Below, piece by piece: positions 49,605 through 58,343 of a DNA stretch of 64,000 nt. Position 1 is the stretch's first letter. Every line of letters starts with the position of its first letter. A model generated the notes under the pieces. The model saw only the letters and a list, made by a program, of their open reading frames with translations. It was not told where the DNA came from and did not search any database. Origin of the DNA: Ectopseudomonas composti (GTDB lineage Bacteria > Pseudomonadota > Gammaproteobacteria > Pseudomonadales > Pseudomonadaceae); NCBI RefSeq assembly GCF_001567565.1, contig NZ_LSSW01000028.1, positions 284,061-348,060 of the forward strand, given 5' to 3'. A program made the translations under genes and the position numbers.

Positions 49605-49633
49605 GTACCTGCACGCGCGGGGCGTGCAGGTAC
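49605..49633 (-). other. Perfect 12-bp stem-loop between algD and alg8
   Basis: GTACCTGCACGC at 49605-49616 and GCGTGCAGGTAC at 49622-49633 are exact reverse complements with a 5-base loop. On the transcript it follows the algD stop by 10 bases and ends 2 bases before the alg8 Shine-Dalgarno. No U-tract follows, so it is not a standard terminator. Confidence 0.85.
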
Positions 49634-49643
49634 GCTCGGGTCC

Positions 49644-50954
49644 TTACCAGCAGATGCCTTCGGTCACGCCATTGCTGGCGTGAGGCATGAAACCGACCAG
49701 GTCGATCACCCGTTTGCCGCTCGGCGCCTGCTCGGCCAGCTTGGCGAAGCGCTCGTCGCTGTTGCCCAGGACGATGATGTCGGCCTTGGCCACCACGTCG
49801 TCCAGGTCGCTGTTGAGCAGCGAGGAAACGTGCGGGATCTTCGACTCGATGTAGTCCTTGTTGGCGCCGTGAACACGGGCGTACTCGACGTTGCGGTCGT
49901 AGATGCTCAGGTCGAAACCCTTGCCGATGAGCATTTCCGCCAGTTCCACCTGCGGGCTTTCACGCAGGTCATCGGTGCCGGCCTTGAAGCTCAGGCCGAG
50001 CAGGGCGACCTTGCGCGAGTGATGGCTGGCGATGATGTCGAAGGCCTTCTGCACCTGGGCGGCGTTGCTGCGCATCAGCGAGCCGATCAGCGGAGCTTCC
50101 ACGTCCAGGCTGCCGGCGCGGTAGTTCAGGGCGCGCACGTCCTTGGGCAGGCAGGAGCCGCCGAAGGCGAAGCCGGGCTTCATGTAGTACTTGGAGAGGT
50201 TGAGCTTGTGATCCTGGCAGACCACATCCATCACTTCGCGGCCATCGACGCCGACGGCCTTGGCGATGTTGCCGATCTCGTTGGCGAAGGTGACCTTGGC
50301 TGCGTGCCAGACGTTGCAGGTGTACTTGATCATCTCGGCGACTTCGATGTCCTTGCGGATGATCGGGGCGTCGAGCTCTTCGTAGATGCTGGCCAGCAGG
50401 TCGCCGGAGGCGGTGTCCAGCTCACCGATGACGGTCATCGGCGGGAAGTCGTAGTCCTTGATCGCGGTGCTTTCACGGAGGAACTCGGGGTTCACCGCCA
50501 GGCCGAAATCGACGCCGGCCTTCTTGCCCGAGCAGTCTTCGAGAATTGGCAGTACCACGTTCTTGGCAGTACCCGGCAGCACGGTGCTGCGTACCACCAC
50601 GGTGTGGCGCTCGCTCTTGTCGCGCATGGCCATGCCGATTTCACGGCAAACGCCTTCGATGTAGTTCAGTTCCAGGTCGCCGTTCTTCTTGCTCGGCGTG
50701 CCGACGCAGATAAACGATACATCGCTTTCCAGAACCGCAGCGGCGACGTCGGTGGTGCCACGCAGGCGACCCTGACGCAGACCCTGTTGCAGCAGTTCTT
50801 CCAGGCCCGGTTCGACGATGGGCGATTTGCCGTTATTGATCAGGTCGATCTTGTTCGCGGAGATATCCACGCCAATCACATCGTGACCACGTGCCGACAA
50901 ACAGCCGGCACAGACGGCACCTACATAACCCAAACCGAAGATACTGATTCGCAT
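49644..50954 (-). CDS. algD: GDP-mannose 6-dehydrogenase AlgD
   Basis: 436 residues, the same length as P. aeruginosa AlgD. NAD-binding MRISIFGLGYVGAVCAGCL, the catalytic Cys in FAFGGSCLPKDVRALNYRA (about residue 268), and the ending FMPHASNGVTEGICW. It makes GDP-mannuronate, the committed step. GAGGTGAATACC precedes the ATG at 50954. An upstream in-frame codon at 50987 lacks a ribosome binding site. It is the first gene of the operon, with a long leader upstream. Confidence 0.97.
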   Translation of the reverse strand: MRISIFGLGYVGAVCAGCLSARGHDVIGVDISANKIDLINNGKSPIVEPGLEELLQQGLRQGRLRGTTDVAAAVLESDVSFICVGTPSKKNGDLELNYIEGVCREIGMAMRDKSERHTVVVRSTVLPGTAKNVVLPILEDCSGKKAGVDFGLAVNPEFLRESTAIKDYDFPPMTVIGELDTASGDLLASIYEELDAPIIRKDIEVAEMIKYTCNVWHAAKVTFANEIGNIAKAVGVDGREVMDVVCQDHKLNLSKYYMKPGFAFGGSCLPKDVRALNYRAGSLDVEAPLIGSLMRSNAAQVQKAFDIIASHHSRKVALLGLSFKAGTDDLRESPQVELAEMLIGKGFDLSIYDRNVEYARVHGANKDYIESKIPHVSSLLNSDLDDVVAKADIIVLGNSDERFAKLAEQAPSGKRVIDLVGFMPHASNGVTEGICW

Positions 50955-51198
50955 GGTATTCACCTCGTCCGTTCGATGCAGTTTCAAATACTGGCCATTT
51001 GGCCAAAACTAATCCGTGAACTTGCTTTTTTAAGATGAGCAAGTTCATTCAGGCATAAGTAGGTTAGGGCGCCGGAAGTGGCACCAAATGCGGGCCTTTA
51101 TATAAACAGGTGGCCCTTTGATATGTTTGCTTTGGCCTTGCTTGAGGCCTCTATCTCGGTACTCTGGCGGGTTGCTAAATCTCCCTGTGAAACACGCT

Positions 51199-51233
51199 AA
51201 CTTTCGTCGGGGCGAAGCTGTCCGGCGAAAGTT
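51199..51233. other. Inverted repeat in the presumed algD leader
   Basis: AACTTTCGTCGG and CCGGCGAAAGTT pair over 12 positions with one mismatch (a G-U in RNA) around an 11-base loop, about 250 bases upstream of the algD start. It could be a leader RNA stem or an operator. Confidence 0.6.
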
Positions 51234-51295
51234 AATTCGCTATTTGGCAGGTTCAGTGGTTGAGAAAGTTATGTATTGAAATGTGTTACGGGCTG

Positions 51296-51323
51296 TATGA
51301 GTGGCGGCCCTTTCGGATAGTTC
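51296..51323 (-). promoter_or_regulatory. Candidate AlgU (sigma22) promoter for algD, proximal
   Basis: On the minus strand GAACTA, 17 bases, TCATA. It differs from the AlgU consensus (GAACTT, 16-17 bases, TCTGA) at one -35 and two -10 positions. It would give a leader of roughly 335 bases and lies right next to the AlgR core. Confidence 0.35.
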
Positions 51324-51325
51324 CT

Positions 51326-51335
51326 ACCGTTCGTC
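51326..51335 (+). promoter_or_regulatory. AlgR-binding core sequence
   Basis: ACCGTTCGTC matches the published AlgR core CCGTTCGTC exactly. It lies about 370 bases upstream of algD in the opposite orientation to the gene. Several AlgR sites are known at P. aeruginosa algD, one near the promoter in inverted orientation. Confidence 0.6.
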
Positions 51336-51434
51336 CTGTAGCTGAACCGGAGCTGAACGGCTAAATTGATTGCAATATAATGGCAAGTTGCAAAATGCAT
51401 GATGGCAATATGTGCATTAATGCGCTTGCAACTA

Positions 51435-51462
51435 TCCGATAACTAAGTAGCGCAATAAGTTC
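51435..51462 (-). promoter_or_regulatory. Candidate AlgU promoter for algD, distal
   Basis: On the minus strand GAACTT, 17 bases, TCGGA: a perfect -35 and one mismatch from TCTGA. It would give a leader of about 480 bases with the AlgR core downstream of the start, which is less like P. aeruginosa. Confidence 0.35.
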
Positions 51463-51661
51463 GCAAGGAAATGAAGTTGCGCTGAAACTGTGATGCCAAA
51501 CAGGTTTTGAGAAGCAAACGCAGCGGCGAGGGAATTTTTGTCAGGCGCAGCGCTCAGGGCGCAACGAAGCGGCAGGGCCGGTAAGGAGGGGATCGGCAAG
51601 CGCAGTGGCCGAACCCATGCAGCAGCCGATGAGCGGTGCATGGGCTCGGCGGGATGAGGGG

Positions 51662-52441
51662 TCAGTCTTGCGCCTGGTCGCGCAGGAAAACCAGGCTGTC
51701 GGCCTTGGAGTGCTCGGCCGAGTAGCGGTAGCCCTGGTAGTTGAAGTCCTTCAGGCCTTCGGGGTTGCTCAGGCGCTCCTTGATCACGTAGCGCGCCATC
51801 AGGCCACGGGCCTTCTTGGCGTAGAAGCTGATGATCTTGTACTGGCCGTTCTTCAGGTCCTTGAACTCGGTGTCGATGATGCGTGCGTTCAAGGCCTTGC
51901 GCTTGACCGCGCCGAAGTACTCGTTGGACGCCAGGTTGAGCAGCACGTCATCGCCCTGCGCGGCCAGTGCGTCGTTCAGCCAGCCGCTGATGCGCTCGCC
52001 CCAGAATGCGTAGAGATCCTTGCCGCGGCCGTTGGCCAGTTTGGTGCCCATCTCCAGGCGATAGGCCTGCATCAGATCGAGCGGACGCAGCACGCCGTAC
52101 AAGCCGGAGAGCATGCGCAGGTGGGCCTGGGCGAAATCGAAGTCGTCTTCGGAGAAATCCTCGGCATTGAGGCCGGTGTACACGTCGCCCTTGAACGCCA
52201 GCAGCGCCTGCTTGGCATTGGATGGGTTGAACGGCCGCTCCCAGCTGCCGAAGCGCGCGGCATTGAGGCCGGCGAGTTTGTCCGACAGGCCCATCAGCTT
52301 GGCGATCTGTGCCGGGCTGAAGTCGCGTAGTTGGGCGATCAGTTCCTGGGCATGGTCGAGGTGTTCGGGTTGGGTGAAGCGCGGGGTGGCGGGTGGCGTC
52401 TCGTAGTCGAGAGTCTTGGCCGGTGAAATCACCATCAGCAT
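51662..52441 (-). CDS. yaaA: Peroxide stress protein YaaA (UPF0246 family)
   Basis: 259 residues from [14 protein letters not shown], the standard beginning of this family. Also present are [55 protein letters not shown] and [13 protein letters not shown]. In E. coli YaaA lowers free iron under peroxide stress and binds DNA. A ribosome binding site GGAG lies upstream. It is a single gene, upstream of the alginate operon on the same strand. Confidence 0.93.
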   Translation of the reverse strand: MLMVISPAKTLDYETPPATPRFTQPEHLDHAQELIAQLRDFSPAQIAKLMGLSDKLAGLNAARFGSWERPFNPSNAKQALLAFKGDVYTGLNAEDFSEDDFDFAQAHLRMLSGLYGVLRPLDLMQAYRLEMGTKLANGRGKDLYAFWGERISGWLNDALAAQGDDVLLNLASNEYFGAVKRKALNARIIDTEFKDLKNGQYKIISFYAKKARGLMARYVIKERLSNPEGLKDFNYQGYRYSAEHSKADSLVFLRDQAQD

Positions 52442-52863
52442 GTGCGGAGTCTCCAGAAAGCGTGACGGCGATTCTAGAGGCCAGGGATCGGCAAGACCAC
52501 CTATCGGGGCGATTGAGCGCAGCCACTGCACCTGATTGGCGCGCGGTGCTGCAAGTAGGGGCGGGGGTAGGTGCGAATTGCAGCAGGTAGGACTTCGGAC
52601 TGTAACGGGGTGCTGGCAGCACGCCAAGCACTATCTGTCGCCTTCGCAAATAAACCTGTTTGTCGGAAAAAAAACGTTTTTCTGTCATGTGAATTGGAGT
52701 AATAAAAAAGCAAGACCGCCGAAACCTGCAGACAGGTGGCGGCCATTGGCCCTCACCTTGCTTGCCACCTTTCGGCCCCGACCTGAAAAAGTCGGCGGTC
52801 TCTGTCCGGCGCAGCACCGCTCAGGTATTGCGTCGCCTGGCTACTACAAGAAGGTGACCGAGT
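52442..52863. other. 422-bp intergenic gap with a hairpin
   Basis: No gene is seen. At 52716-52742 CCGCC-gaa-ACCTG and CAGGT-GGCGG pair around CAGA, with a 3-base bulge; no U-tract follows. The T/A-rich part at 52665-52710 (GGAAAAAAAACG, AATAAAAAAG) could hold a promoter for phoH2 or yaaA, but no clear -35/-10 pair is supported. Confidence 0.5.
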
Positions 52864-54255
52864 ATGGATGACCACGGACGCTCCAAGCCCACCGCTCCAA
52901 CCCTCTACGCCCTCGACACCAATGTTCTGATCCACGATCCCAACGCCTTGCTCAACTTCGAAGAACACCACGTCGCCATCCCGATGACGGTGTTGGAGGA
53001 ACTCGACAAACTGAAGTCTGGCAAGCACGGCGTCGCCGCCGAGTGTCGTCAGGCCATCCGCCTGATCGATCAGATTCTCGCAGGTGCCGAACCCGAGGAC
53101 GTCGAGTACGGGGTACCCATCCAGCGCGGCAAGAGCGGCCCTTGCGGTCGTCTTTCCATTCTCATGAGCAAAAGCGCGGCGCCGGTGACCTGGCTGCCGG
53201 AGAACCTCAACGACAACAAGATCATCAACCAGCTGGTGGAGCTGAAAACCCGCAACCCTGGGCTGTCCGTGGTGTTGGTGACCAAGGACATCAACATGCG
53301 CCTGAAGGCGCGCGCTTGTGGTATCGACGCCGAGGACTACCACACCGACCAACTGGTCGATGACGTCTCGCTGCTGTCGAAGGGGTATCACGACATGCCC
53401 GGCTCGTTCTGGGATCGCGTGAGCAAGGTCGACACCCGTCAGGACCACGGCCGCACCTGGCACCGCGTGCAACTGACCGACAACCTGCCGGCCGTTCACG
53501 TCAACGAGTTCATTCTCGACGAGCAAGGCTTCGTTGGCTGGATCAAGGCGATCAAGGGTGACGAGCTGGTGATCCTCGATATGCACCAGGAGCCGCTGCT
53601 GCATCAGGAAGCCTGGGGCCTGAAGCCGCGCGACATCCATCAGGCGCTGGCGCTGTTCGCGCTGCTCGACCCGGACATCCATCTGGTCAACCTGTCCGGC
53701 GCAGCCGGCTCCGGCAAGACCATTCTGGCGCTGGCCGCGGCCATCGAGCAGACCATGGTCAGCAAGCGCTACCGGCGCATCATCGCCACTCGCAGTGTGC
53801 AGGGGCTGGATCAGGAAATCGGTTTCCTGCCTGGCACCGAGGCGGAGAAGATGGAGCCCTGGCTCGGCGCGATTACCGACAACCTCGAAGCGCTGCATAT
53901 GGAGGACGAGAGCACCCACGGCAGCGTCGACTACATCCTGCAGAAGGTGCCGCTGCAGTTCAAATCGCTCAACTACATCCGCGGGCGCAGCTTCCAGCAG
54001 AGCCTGATCCTCATCGACGAATGCCAGAACCTCACCCCGCACCAGATGAAGACCATCATCACCCGTGCCGGCAACGGCTCGAAGGTGGTGTGCCTGGGCA
54101 ACTTGGCGCAGATCGACACTCCCTACCTGTCGGCGCCCAGCTCGGGCCTGACCTACCTGACCGAACGCTTCAAGGACTTCCCGCACGGCGTGCACATCAC
54201 CCTGCAAGGCGTGCCGCGCTCGATCCTCGCGGAGTACGCGGAAACCCACATGTAA
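52864..54255 (+). CDS. PIN domain - PhoH family ATPase (PhoH2)
   Basis: 463 residues. The N-terminal PIN nuclease-like domain has LYALDTNVLIHDPNAL, VLEELDKLK and LVTKDINMRLKA acidic sites. The C-terminal PhoH ATPase has Walker A LSGAAGSGKTILALAA, LILIDECQNLTPHQMKTI Walker B and RAGNGSKVVCLGN. PhoH2 proteins of this architecture unwind and cleave RNA in other bacteria. Here it is a single gene with its own terminator, upstream of moaC. No antitoxin-like partner is adjacent. Confidence 0.93.
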   Translation: MDDHGRSKPTAPTLYALDTNVLIHDPNALLNFEEHHVAIPMTVLEELDKLKSGKHGVAAECRQAIRLIDQILAGAEPEDVEYGVPIQRGKSGPCGRLSILMSKSAAPVTWLPENLNDNKIINQLVELKTRNPGLSVVLVTKDINMRLKARACGIDAEDYHTDQLVDDVSLLSKGYHDMPGSFWDRVSKVDTRQDHGRTWHRVQLTDNLPAVHVNEFILDEQGFVGWIKAIKGDELVILDMHQEPLLHQEAWGLKPRDIHQALALFALLDPDIHLVNLSGAAGSGKTILALAAAIEQTMVSKRYRRIIATRSVQGLDQEIGFLPGTEAEKMEPWLGAITDNLEALHMEDESTHGSVDYILQKVPLQFKSLNYIRGRSFQQSLILIDECQNLTPHQMKTIITRAGNGSKVVCLGNLAQIDTPYLSAPSSGLTYLTERFKDFPHGVHITLQGVPRSILAEYAETHM

Positions 54256-54282
54256 CCCACCCATCAGGCGTATAAGCACTCG

Positions 54283-54311
54283 CGCCCCTGCTCGCAAGAG
54301 CAGGGGCGTTT
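54283..54311 (+). terminator. Terminator of the PIN-PhoH gene
   Basis: CGCCCCTGCTC and GAGCAGGGGCG arms, 11 perfect pairs with GCAA loop, followed by TTTCT, 28 bases past the stop. Confidence 0.85.
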
Positions 54312-54374
54312 CTGCATCTATATCCGGGTCAATTGTCGTACACCGTGCAGGCGCGGATTTATCCGCGATTATCC

Positions 54375-54395
54375 CGGCTGAAGCCGCTCCTACAG
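54375..54395. repeat. REP element upstream of moaC
   Basis: CGGCTGAAGCCGCTCCTACA then G, preceded by a GCGGATTTATCCGC palindrome. Confidence 0.8.
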
Positions 54396-54495
54396 AAACA
54401 AGGTGGGTGTCGGCATGCGCCGCGGCATCTTTTTATGCCTGCCATACCCTGACTCGCGGGTTTACAATCAGCCGATTCCCGCCAGGAGCTTTCCC

Positions 54496-54972
54496 GTGCT
54501 GACCCACCTCGATTCCCAAGGCCGCGCGCACATGGTCGACGTCACTGACAAGGCGACCACCTTCCGCGAAGCCACTGCCGAAGCACGCGTGCGCATGCTG
54601 CCGGCCACCCTGCAGATGATCGTCGCCGACGAGCACCCCAAGGGCGACGTGTTCGCCGTGGCGCGTATCGCCGGCATCCAGGCCGCGAAGAAAACCAGCG
54701 ATCTGATCCCGCTGTGCCATCCGCTGATGCTCACCGGAGTCAAGGTCGAGCTGCGCGCGGAAGGCGACGATGCCGTGCATATCACCGCGCGCTGCAAACT
54801 GTCCGGGCAAACCGGTGTCGAGATGGAAGCACTGACGGCCGCCAGCGTCGCCGCGCTGACCATCTATGACATGTGCAAGGCCGTGGATCGCGGCATGGTC
54901 ATCGAGCAGGTGCGCCTGCTGGAGAAACTCGGCGGCAAGAGCGGTCATTACAAGCTGGAGGAGCAAGCATGA
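54496..54972 (+). CDS. moaC: Cyclic pyranopterin monophosphate synthase MoaC
   Basis: 158 residues from a GTG at 54496 with AGGAGC 8 bases upstream ([19 protein letters not shown]). Signatures [20 protein letters not shown] and [20 protein letters not shown] are complete. It forms cPMP in molybdenum cofactor synthesis with MoaA. Its stop overlaps moaD (ATGA). Confidence 0.96.
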   Translation: MLTHLDSQGRAHMVDVTDKATTFREATAEARVRMLPATLQMIVADEHPKGDVFAVARIAGIQAAKKTSDLIPLCHPLMLTGVKVELRAEGDDAVHITARCKLSGQTGVEMEALTAASVAALTIYDMCKAVDRGMVIEQVRLLEKLGGKSGHYKLEEQA

Positions 54973-55211
54973 TCCGCGTGCAGTATTTCGCCCGTTACCG
55001 TGAAACCCTGGGCCGTGACGACGAACAACTCAGCGGCGACTTCGCCACCCTCGACGACCTGCGCCTGCACCTGGTCGCCCGTGGCGGCGAATGGGAGGTG
55101 CTGGGCGAGCAGAACCTGATGTGCGCGCGCAACCAGGAGCTGTGCAGCCTCGACGAGCCGCTGGAAGAAGGCGATGAAGTGGCCTTCTTCCCCACCGTGA
55201 CCGGTGGTTGA
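54969..55211 (+). CDS. moaD: Molybdopterin synthase small subunit MoaD
   Basis: 80 residues with ubiquitin-like fold; [17 protein letters not shown] and the essential C-terminal Gly-Gly (FFPTVTGG) that is thiocarboxylated. It donates sulfur to cPMP in the complex with MoaE. It overlaps moaC by 4 bp. Confidence 0.96.
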   Translation: MIRVQYFARYRETLGRDDEQLSGDFATLDDLRLHLVARGGEWEVLGEQNLMCARNQELCSLDEPLEEGDEVAFFPTVTGG

Positions 55212-55279
55212 TGATGCTGTCAGCCGCTGCTCCGCGTTCGTTGTCGCGGCTGCAGCCCCTCCCACAGATCAGTGACACC

Positions 55280-55316
55280 GTAGGGTGGGCCGGGCGGCGT
55301 TCCGTTTTAGCCCACC
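55280..55316. repeat. GTAGGGTGGGCCGG-type intergenic repeat between moaD and moaE
   Basis: GTAGGGTGGGCCGGGCGGCG then TTCCGTTTTAGCCCACC, an imperfect palindrome with GGTGGGC and GCCCACC ends. A weak REP relic (CGCGGCTGCAGCCCCTCCCA) lies just before, near 55245-55266. Together they push the moaD-moaE gap to 136 bp. Confidence 0.7.
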
Positions 55317-55347
55317 GCTCCAAAGCACTACCGAACGGACATATCGC

Positions 55348-55803
55348 ATGACCATCCGCGTCCAGGCCCAACCCTTCGACCCCGGTACCGAACTCAACGC
55401 CCTGCATGCCGCCAATCTTGGTATCGGCGCGGTAGTCACCTTCGTCGGCTACGTGCGGGATTTCAATGACGGCCGCGAAGTCGGTGGCATGTTCCTCGAG
55501 CACTTCCCCGGCATGACCGAGAAAGCCCTGGCCAAGATCGCCGACGATGCGCGTGAGCGCTGGCCGCTGTTGGGCATCGAGATCATCCACCGTATCGGTC
55601 GCCTGGAGCCGGGCGAGCCCATCGTCTTCGTCGGCACCAGCAGCGCCCATCGGCAGGCATCGTTCGATGCCTGCAACTTCATCATGGATTATCTGAAGAC
55701 CCGCGCGCCGTTCTGGAAGAAGGAAGACACCCGCGAAGGCCCGCGCTGGGTCGAGGGTCGCAGCAGTGACCAGAGCGCCGCCGAGCGCTGGCAGAAACCC
55801 TAG
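55348..55803 (+). CDS. moaE: Molybdopterin synthase catalytic subunit MoaE
   Basis: 151 residues. GAVVTFVGYVRDFNDGREV, LEHFPGMTEKALAKI, HRIGRLEPGEPIVFVGTSS, and the active-site Lys in RAPFWKKED. It converts cPMP to molybdopterin. The ATG at 55348 begins the typical MTIRVQAQPFD; upstream in-frame sequence is repeat DNA. Confidence 0.96.
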   Translation: MTIRVQAQPFDPGTELNALHAANLGIGAVVTFVGYVRDFNDGREVGGMFLEHFPGMTEKALAKIADDARERWPLLGIEIIHRIGRLEPGEPIVFVGTSSAHRQASFDACNFIMDYLKTRAPFWKKEDTREGPRWVEGRSSDQSAAERWQKP

Positions 55804-55846
55804 GGCTTAAGTCGCCCGGCGCATCCTGCGTCGGCACGAGCGCTGC

Positions 55847-56011
55847 CTACGCCAGCGCCAGGTGTACCCGCAGGGCTATCGGCACCAGCATCAGCAATAC
55901 GCCCAGGCCCAGCACGCGGACGCCCCATTCGTGCTCGCGAAAGTTGAAGCCGACGCCCAGCAACAGAAAGCCGCCGATCAGCAGCATCAGCATCAGGTGA
56001 TAGTGGTCCAT
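55847..56011 (-). CDS. 54-residue two-helix membrane protein, unknown function
   Basis: Too short for a standard cut-off. It begins MDHYHLMLMLLIGGFLLLGV and ends IALRVHLALA, with two hydrophobic helices separated by a charged loop NFREHEWGVR. GGAGAAG lies 5-6 bases before the ATG. It is alone on the minus strand between moaE and the phosphoesterase gene. Reading quality (ribosome binding site, hydrophobic periodicity, loop) supports a real gene; the function is unknown. Confidence 0.65.
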   Translation of the reverse strand: MDHYHLMLMLLIGGFLLLGVGFNFREHEWGVRVLGLGVLLMLVPIALRVHLALA

Positions 56012-56183
56012 GGCTCTTCTCCACTTCGCTGTCCTGATTACAGCCTAGTCCCTCCGTCTGGCTTGGGGGTGATCTGGAGCAATCAATGCCTGACTCGATT
56101 GGCGACAAACGGCGTCTCGATTGGTCGCTGTCGGGCGTCATGGCCTGCTCCATACTGTGCGCAGTCATCGTCAAGGACCGTCC

Positions 56184-58100
56184 ATGCGCCTGTTCCCCTC
56201 ACTCCTGCTCGCCGGCCTGCTGGCCGCCACGCCGCTGGTTGCCGCCGAGCGCAGTTTCACCATCCTGCACAGCAACGACTGGCAGTCGCGCCTGCTCGGT
56301 TTTGGCCCCAACAACGAATACACCCCGGCAACGGCGAACGATGACGATACCGTCGGCGGTGTCGCACGCCTGGCCACGTTATTGAAGGCGCGCCGCGCCG
56401 CAGCTGGTGTAGAACCTGTGCTGCTGCTCGATGGCGGCGACTTCACCATGGGCACGCTGTTTCACACCATCGCCCGCGAGATGGGCAGCGAATTGCGCCT
56501 GATGAGCGAGCTGGGCTATGACGCCGCGGTGATCGGCAACCACGAGTTCGATTTTCGTCCGGCAGGCCTGGCAGCGATGATCAGCGCCGCGCACAAGGCC
56601 AAGGGCGACGCTCTGGTGCCGTTGCTGTCGAGCAACATGCGCTTCGATCCGGCCAGCAAGGCCGACGACAGTCTTCAGGCGCACGTCGAGGCCGGGCGCA
56701 TCCTGCCGTACAAGCTGATCGAGCGCGGTGGCATCCGTTTCGGCCTGTTCGGGCTGCTCGGCAACGACGCCGTGGCAGTCAGCCCGATGATCAAGCCGCT
56801 GACCTTCGCCGACCCGGTCGCCACCGCCAGGGAAACCGTGGCCAAGCTGCGCGAGGAGGGCGCCGAAGTGGTCATCCTGCTGTCGCACATGGGCGTCACC
56901 CAGCAGGCCGATGGCAGCTGGCGCGGCGAGGACGTGGAGCTGGTCGAGCAGGTGCCAGGTATCGACATTGTCGTCGGCGGTCACTCGCATGTGGCCCTGC
57001 CGCAGCCGGTGCTGGTGGGCGGACACACCCCGGTGGTGCAGGCCGGTTCGGAAATCCAGTACCTCGGCGAACTGCGCATGATCCTCGGCGACGACGGCGT
57101 GCCGCGCGTGCGTGACTACCGCCTGCATCCGGTCAACGACAGTATCGTTGGCGACGCCGTCATCACCACCAGGGTGGAAGGTTTCAAACAGGTGGTCAGC
57201 GAGCGCATGCTCACGCCCAAGGGCTACCGTTTCGACCAGCCGCTGGCCAAGGTCGAGCAGAGCCTGGGCCGCGATTTCACCGATCAGACCCTGGCCAACC
57301 TTGTGACCGATGCGCTGCGTCACGCGGTGGATGCCGACCTGGCCTTCACCGGCAACGGCACCATTCGCGACGACCTGCTCAAGGGCCGCAATGGCGTGCA
57401 GGACGTCTCTGACCTGTTCCGCATCGCCCCGCTGGGCATCGGTGAGTTCGACGACGAGCCCGGTTACCCGATGATCAAGGCCTACGTCAGCGCGCGCGAA
57501 ATCAAATCGCTGCTGGAGGTGCTGCTGCTCGCCTATCAACTGCGCGACAGCCAGAGCTACTACCCGCGGGTTGCCGGCGTGCGTTTCACCTACAACCCCT
57601 GGCGCGTGCCGTTCGACCGCGTCAGTCGTATCGAGATTGGTGATGCGGTCAACGGCTACCGCGATCTGGACCTCGACGACACGCGCCTCTACAGCATCGG
57701 CGCCACCAGTTACGTCGGCAGCTTCACCTGGCTGGTGCCGGAGTTGACCCAGGGCCTGCTCGACGTAATCCCCAAGGACGCCGAGGGCCGCCCGCTGCCG
57801 CGTATCGAAGACGCCATCGTCGACCAGGACCCGGCCAGGGCAGGTGTGCAGGAACTCAAGGAGTGGCAGGCGCTGCTCGACCACATTCGTAGCCTGCCGG
57901 ATCTCGACGGCGATGGCCTGGCCGACATTCCCACCACCGGCGTGGCGGCCGAAGAGCGCATGATCCGCGCGCCAAGCCTGCATCCGGCCGAGCTGTTCCG
58001 TCTGGCCGGGCCGCTGCAGTGGGGCGTCAGCGGGGTGATCTTCGCCTGCGTGCTGCTGATTCTCTGGCTGCTCAGTCGCCGGCTGCGGCGCAGGCGTTAG
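56184..58100 (+). CDS. 5'-nucleotidase / UshA-family metallophosphoesterase with C-terminal membrane anchor
   Basis: 638 residues. Signal peptide LLLAGLLAATPLVAAE, then the metal-site motifs LHSNDWQSRLLGF, LDGGDFTMGTLF, VIGNHEFDFRPAG, ILLSHMGV and IVVGGHSHV, followed by the 5_nucleotid_C domain (NLVTDALRHAVDADLAFTGNG). A final helix GVSGVIFACVLLILWLLSRR with Arg tail anchors it to the inner membrane, periplasmic side. It probably hydrolyses nucleotides or a cyclic or sugar nucleotide. The first metal motif reads SNDWQS rather than the usual TNDxHG, so specificity may differ. AAGGAC precedes the ATG. Confidence 0.87.
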   Translation: MRLFPSLLLAGLLAATPLVAAERSFTILHSNDWQSRLLGFGPNNEYTPATANDDDTVGGVARLATLLKARRAAAGVEPVLLLDGGDFTMGTLFHTIAREMGSELRLMSELGYDAAVIGNHEFDFRPAGLAAMISAAHKAKGDALVPLLSSNMRFDPASKADDSLQAHVEAGRILPYKLIERGGIRFGLFGLLGNDAVAVSPMIKPLTFADPVATARETVAKLREEGAEVVILLSHMGVTQQADGSWRGEDVELVEQVPGIDIVVGGHSHVALPQPVLVGGHTPVVQAGSEIQYLGELRMILGDDGVPRVRDYRLHPVNDSIVGDAVITTRVEGFKQVVSERMLTPKGYRFDQPLAKVEQSLGRDFTDQTLANLVTDALRHAVDADLAFTGNGTIRDDLLKGRNGVQDVSDLFRIAPLGIGEFDDEPGYPMIKAYVSAREIKSLLEVLLLAYQLRDSQSYYPRVAGVRFTYNPWRVPFDRVSRIEIGDAVNGYRDLDLDDTRLYSIGATSYVGSFTWLVPELTQGLLDVIPKDAEGRPLPRIEDAIVDQDPARAGVQELKEWQALLDHIRSLPDLDGDGLADIPTTGVAAEERMIRAPSLHPAELFRLAGPLQWGVSGVIFACVLLILWLLSRRLRRRR

Positions 58101-58343
58101 CGCGCAGGGGCACTGTGCGCCGGTCCAGCTGCATGGCGGTTGCGCTGTGTACTGAGCTGGGCCGGCGCCCCACGATCATCCACGCCCGCAACCTTGCCAA
58201 GCATTGCCTGCCTCCGTATGGTGCAAAGCCGACTGATTCGGAAGCTACGCAATGATCGCTCAGCACTGCCTGCTCGGTGACCGTGCTCAACCGTCCAACC
58301 CCCGCTCGGATGAATGCTGCGCCACGGGTGCGGCGCTGCCCCT

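Larger units (their letters stand above)
50955..51661 (-). promoter_or_regulatory. algD upstream regulatory region, 707 bp without genes
   Basis: This AT-richer stretch separates algD from yaaA and has no plausible reading frame. It holds an AlgR-type core, two AlgU-like promoter candidates and an inverted repeat, listed separately. In P. aeruginosa algD is read from one AlgU promoter with a leader of several hundred bases and controlled by AlgR, AlgB, AmrZ and IHF; the length and elements here agree with that layout, but the transcription start is not proven. Confidence 0.7.

Noticed and set aside
48339..51038. 899-codon plus-strand frame opposite alg8 and algD
   Set aside because: Spans two certain genes and their intergenic hairpin, composition is that of a third-codon-position shadow.
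51041..51046. Another GAACTT on the minus strand upstream of algD
   Set aside because: No TCTGA-like -10 occurs 16-17 bases downstream.
54403..54495. Upstream extension of moaC to an ATG
   Set aside because: The extra residues do not resemble MoaC; the GTG at 54496 has AGGAGC and gives the expected N-terminus.
55800..56174. 124-codon minus-strand frame between moaE and the phosphoesterase
   Set aside because: It overlaps the better-supported 54-residue gene in another frame and has no ribosome binding site.
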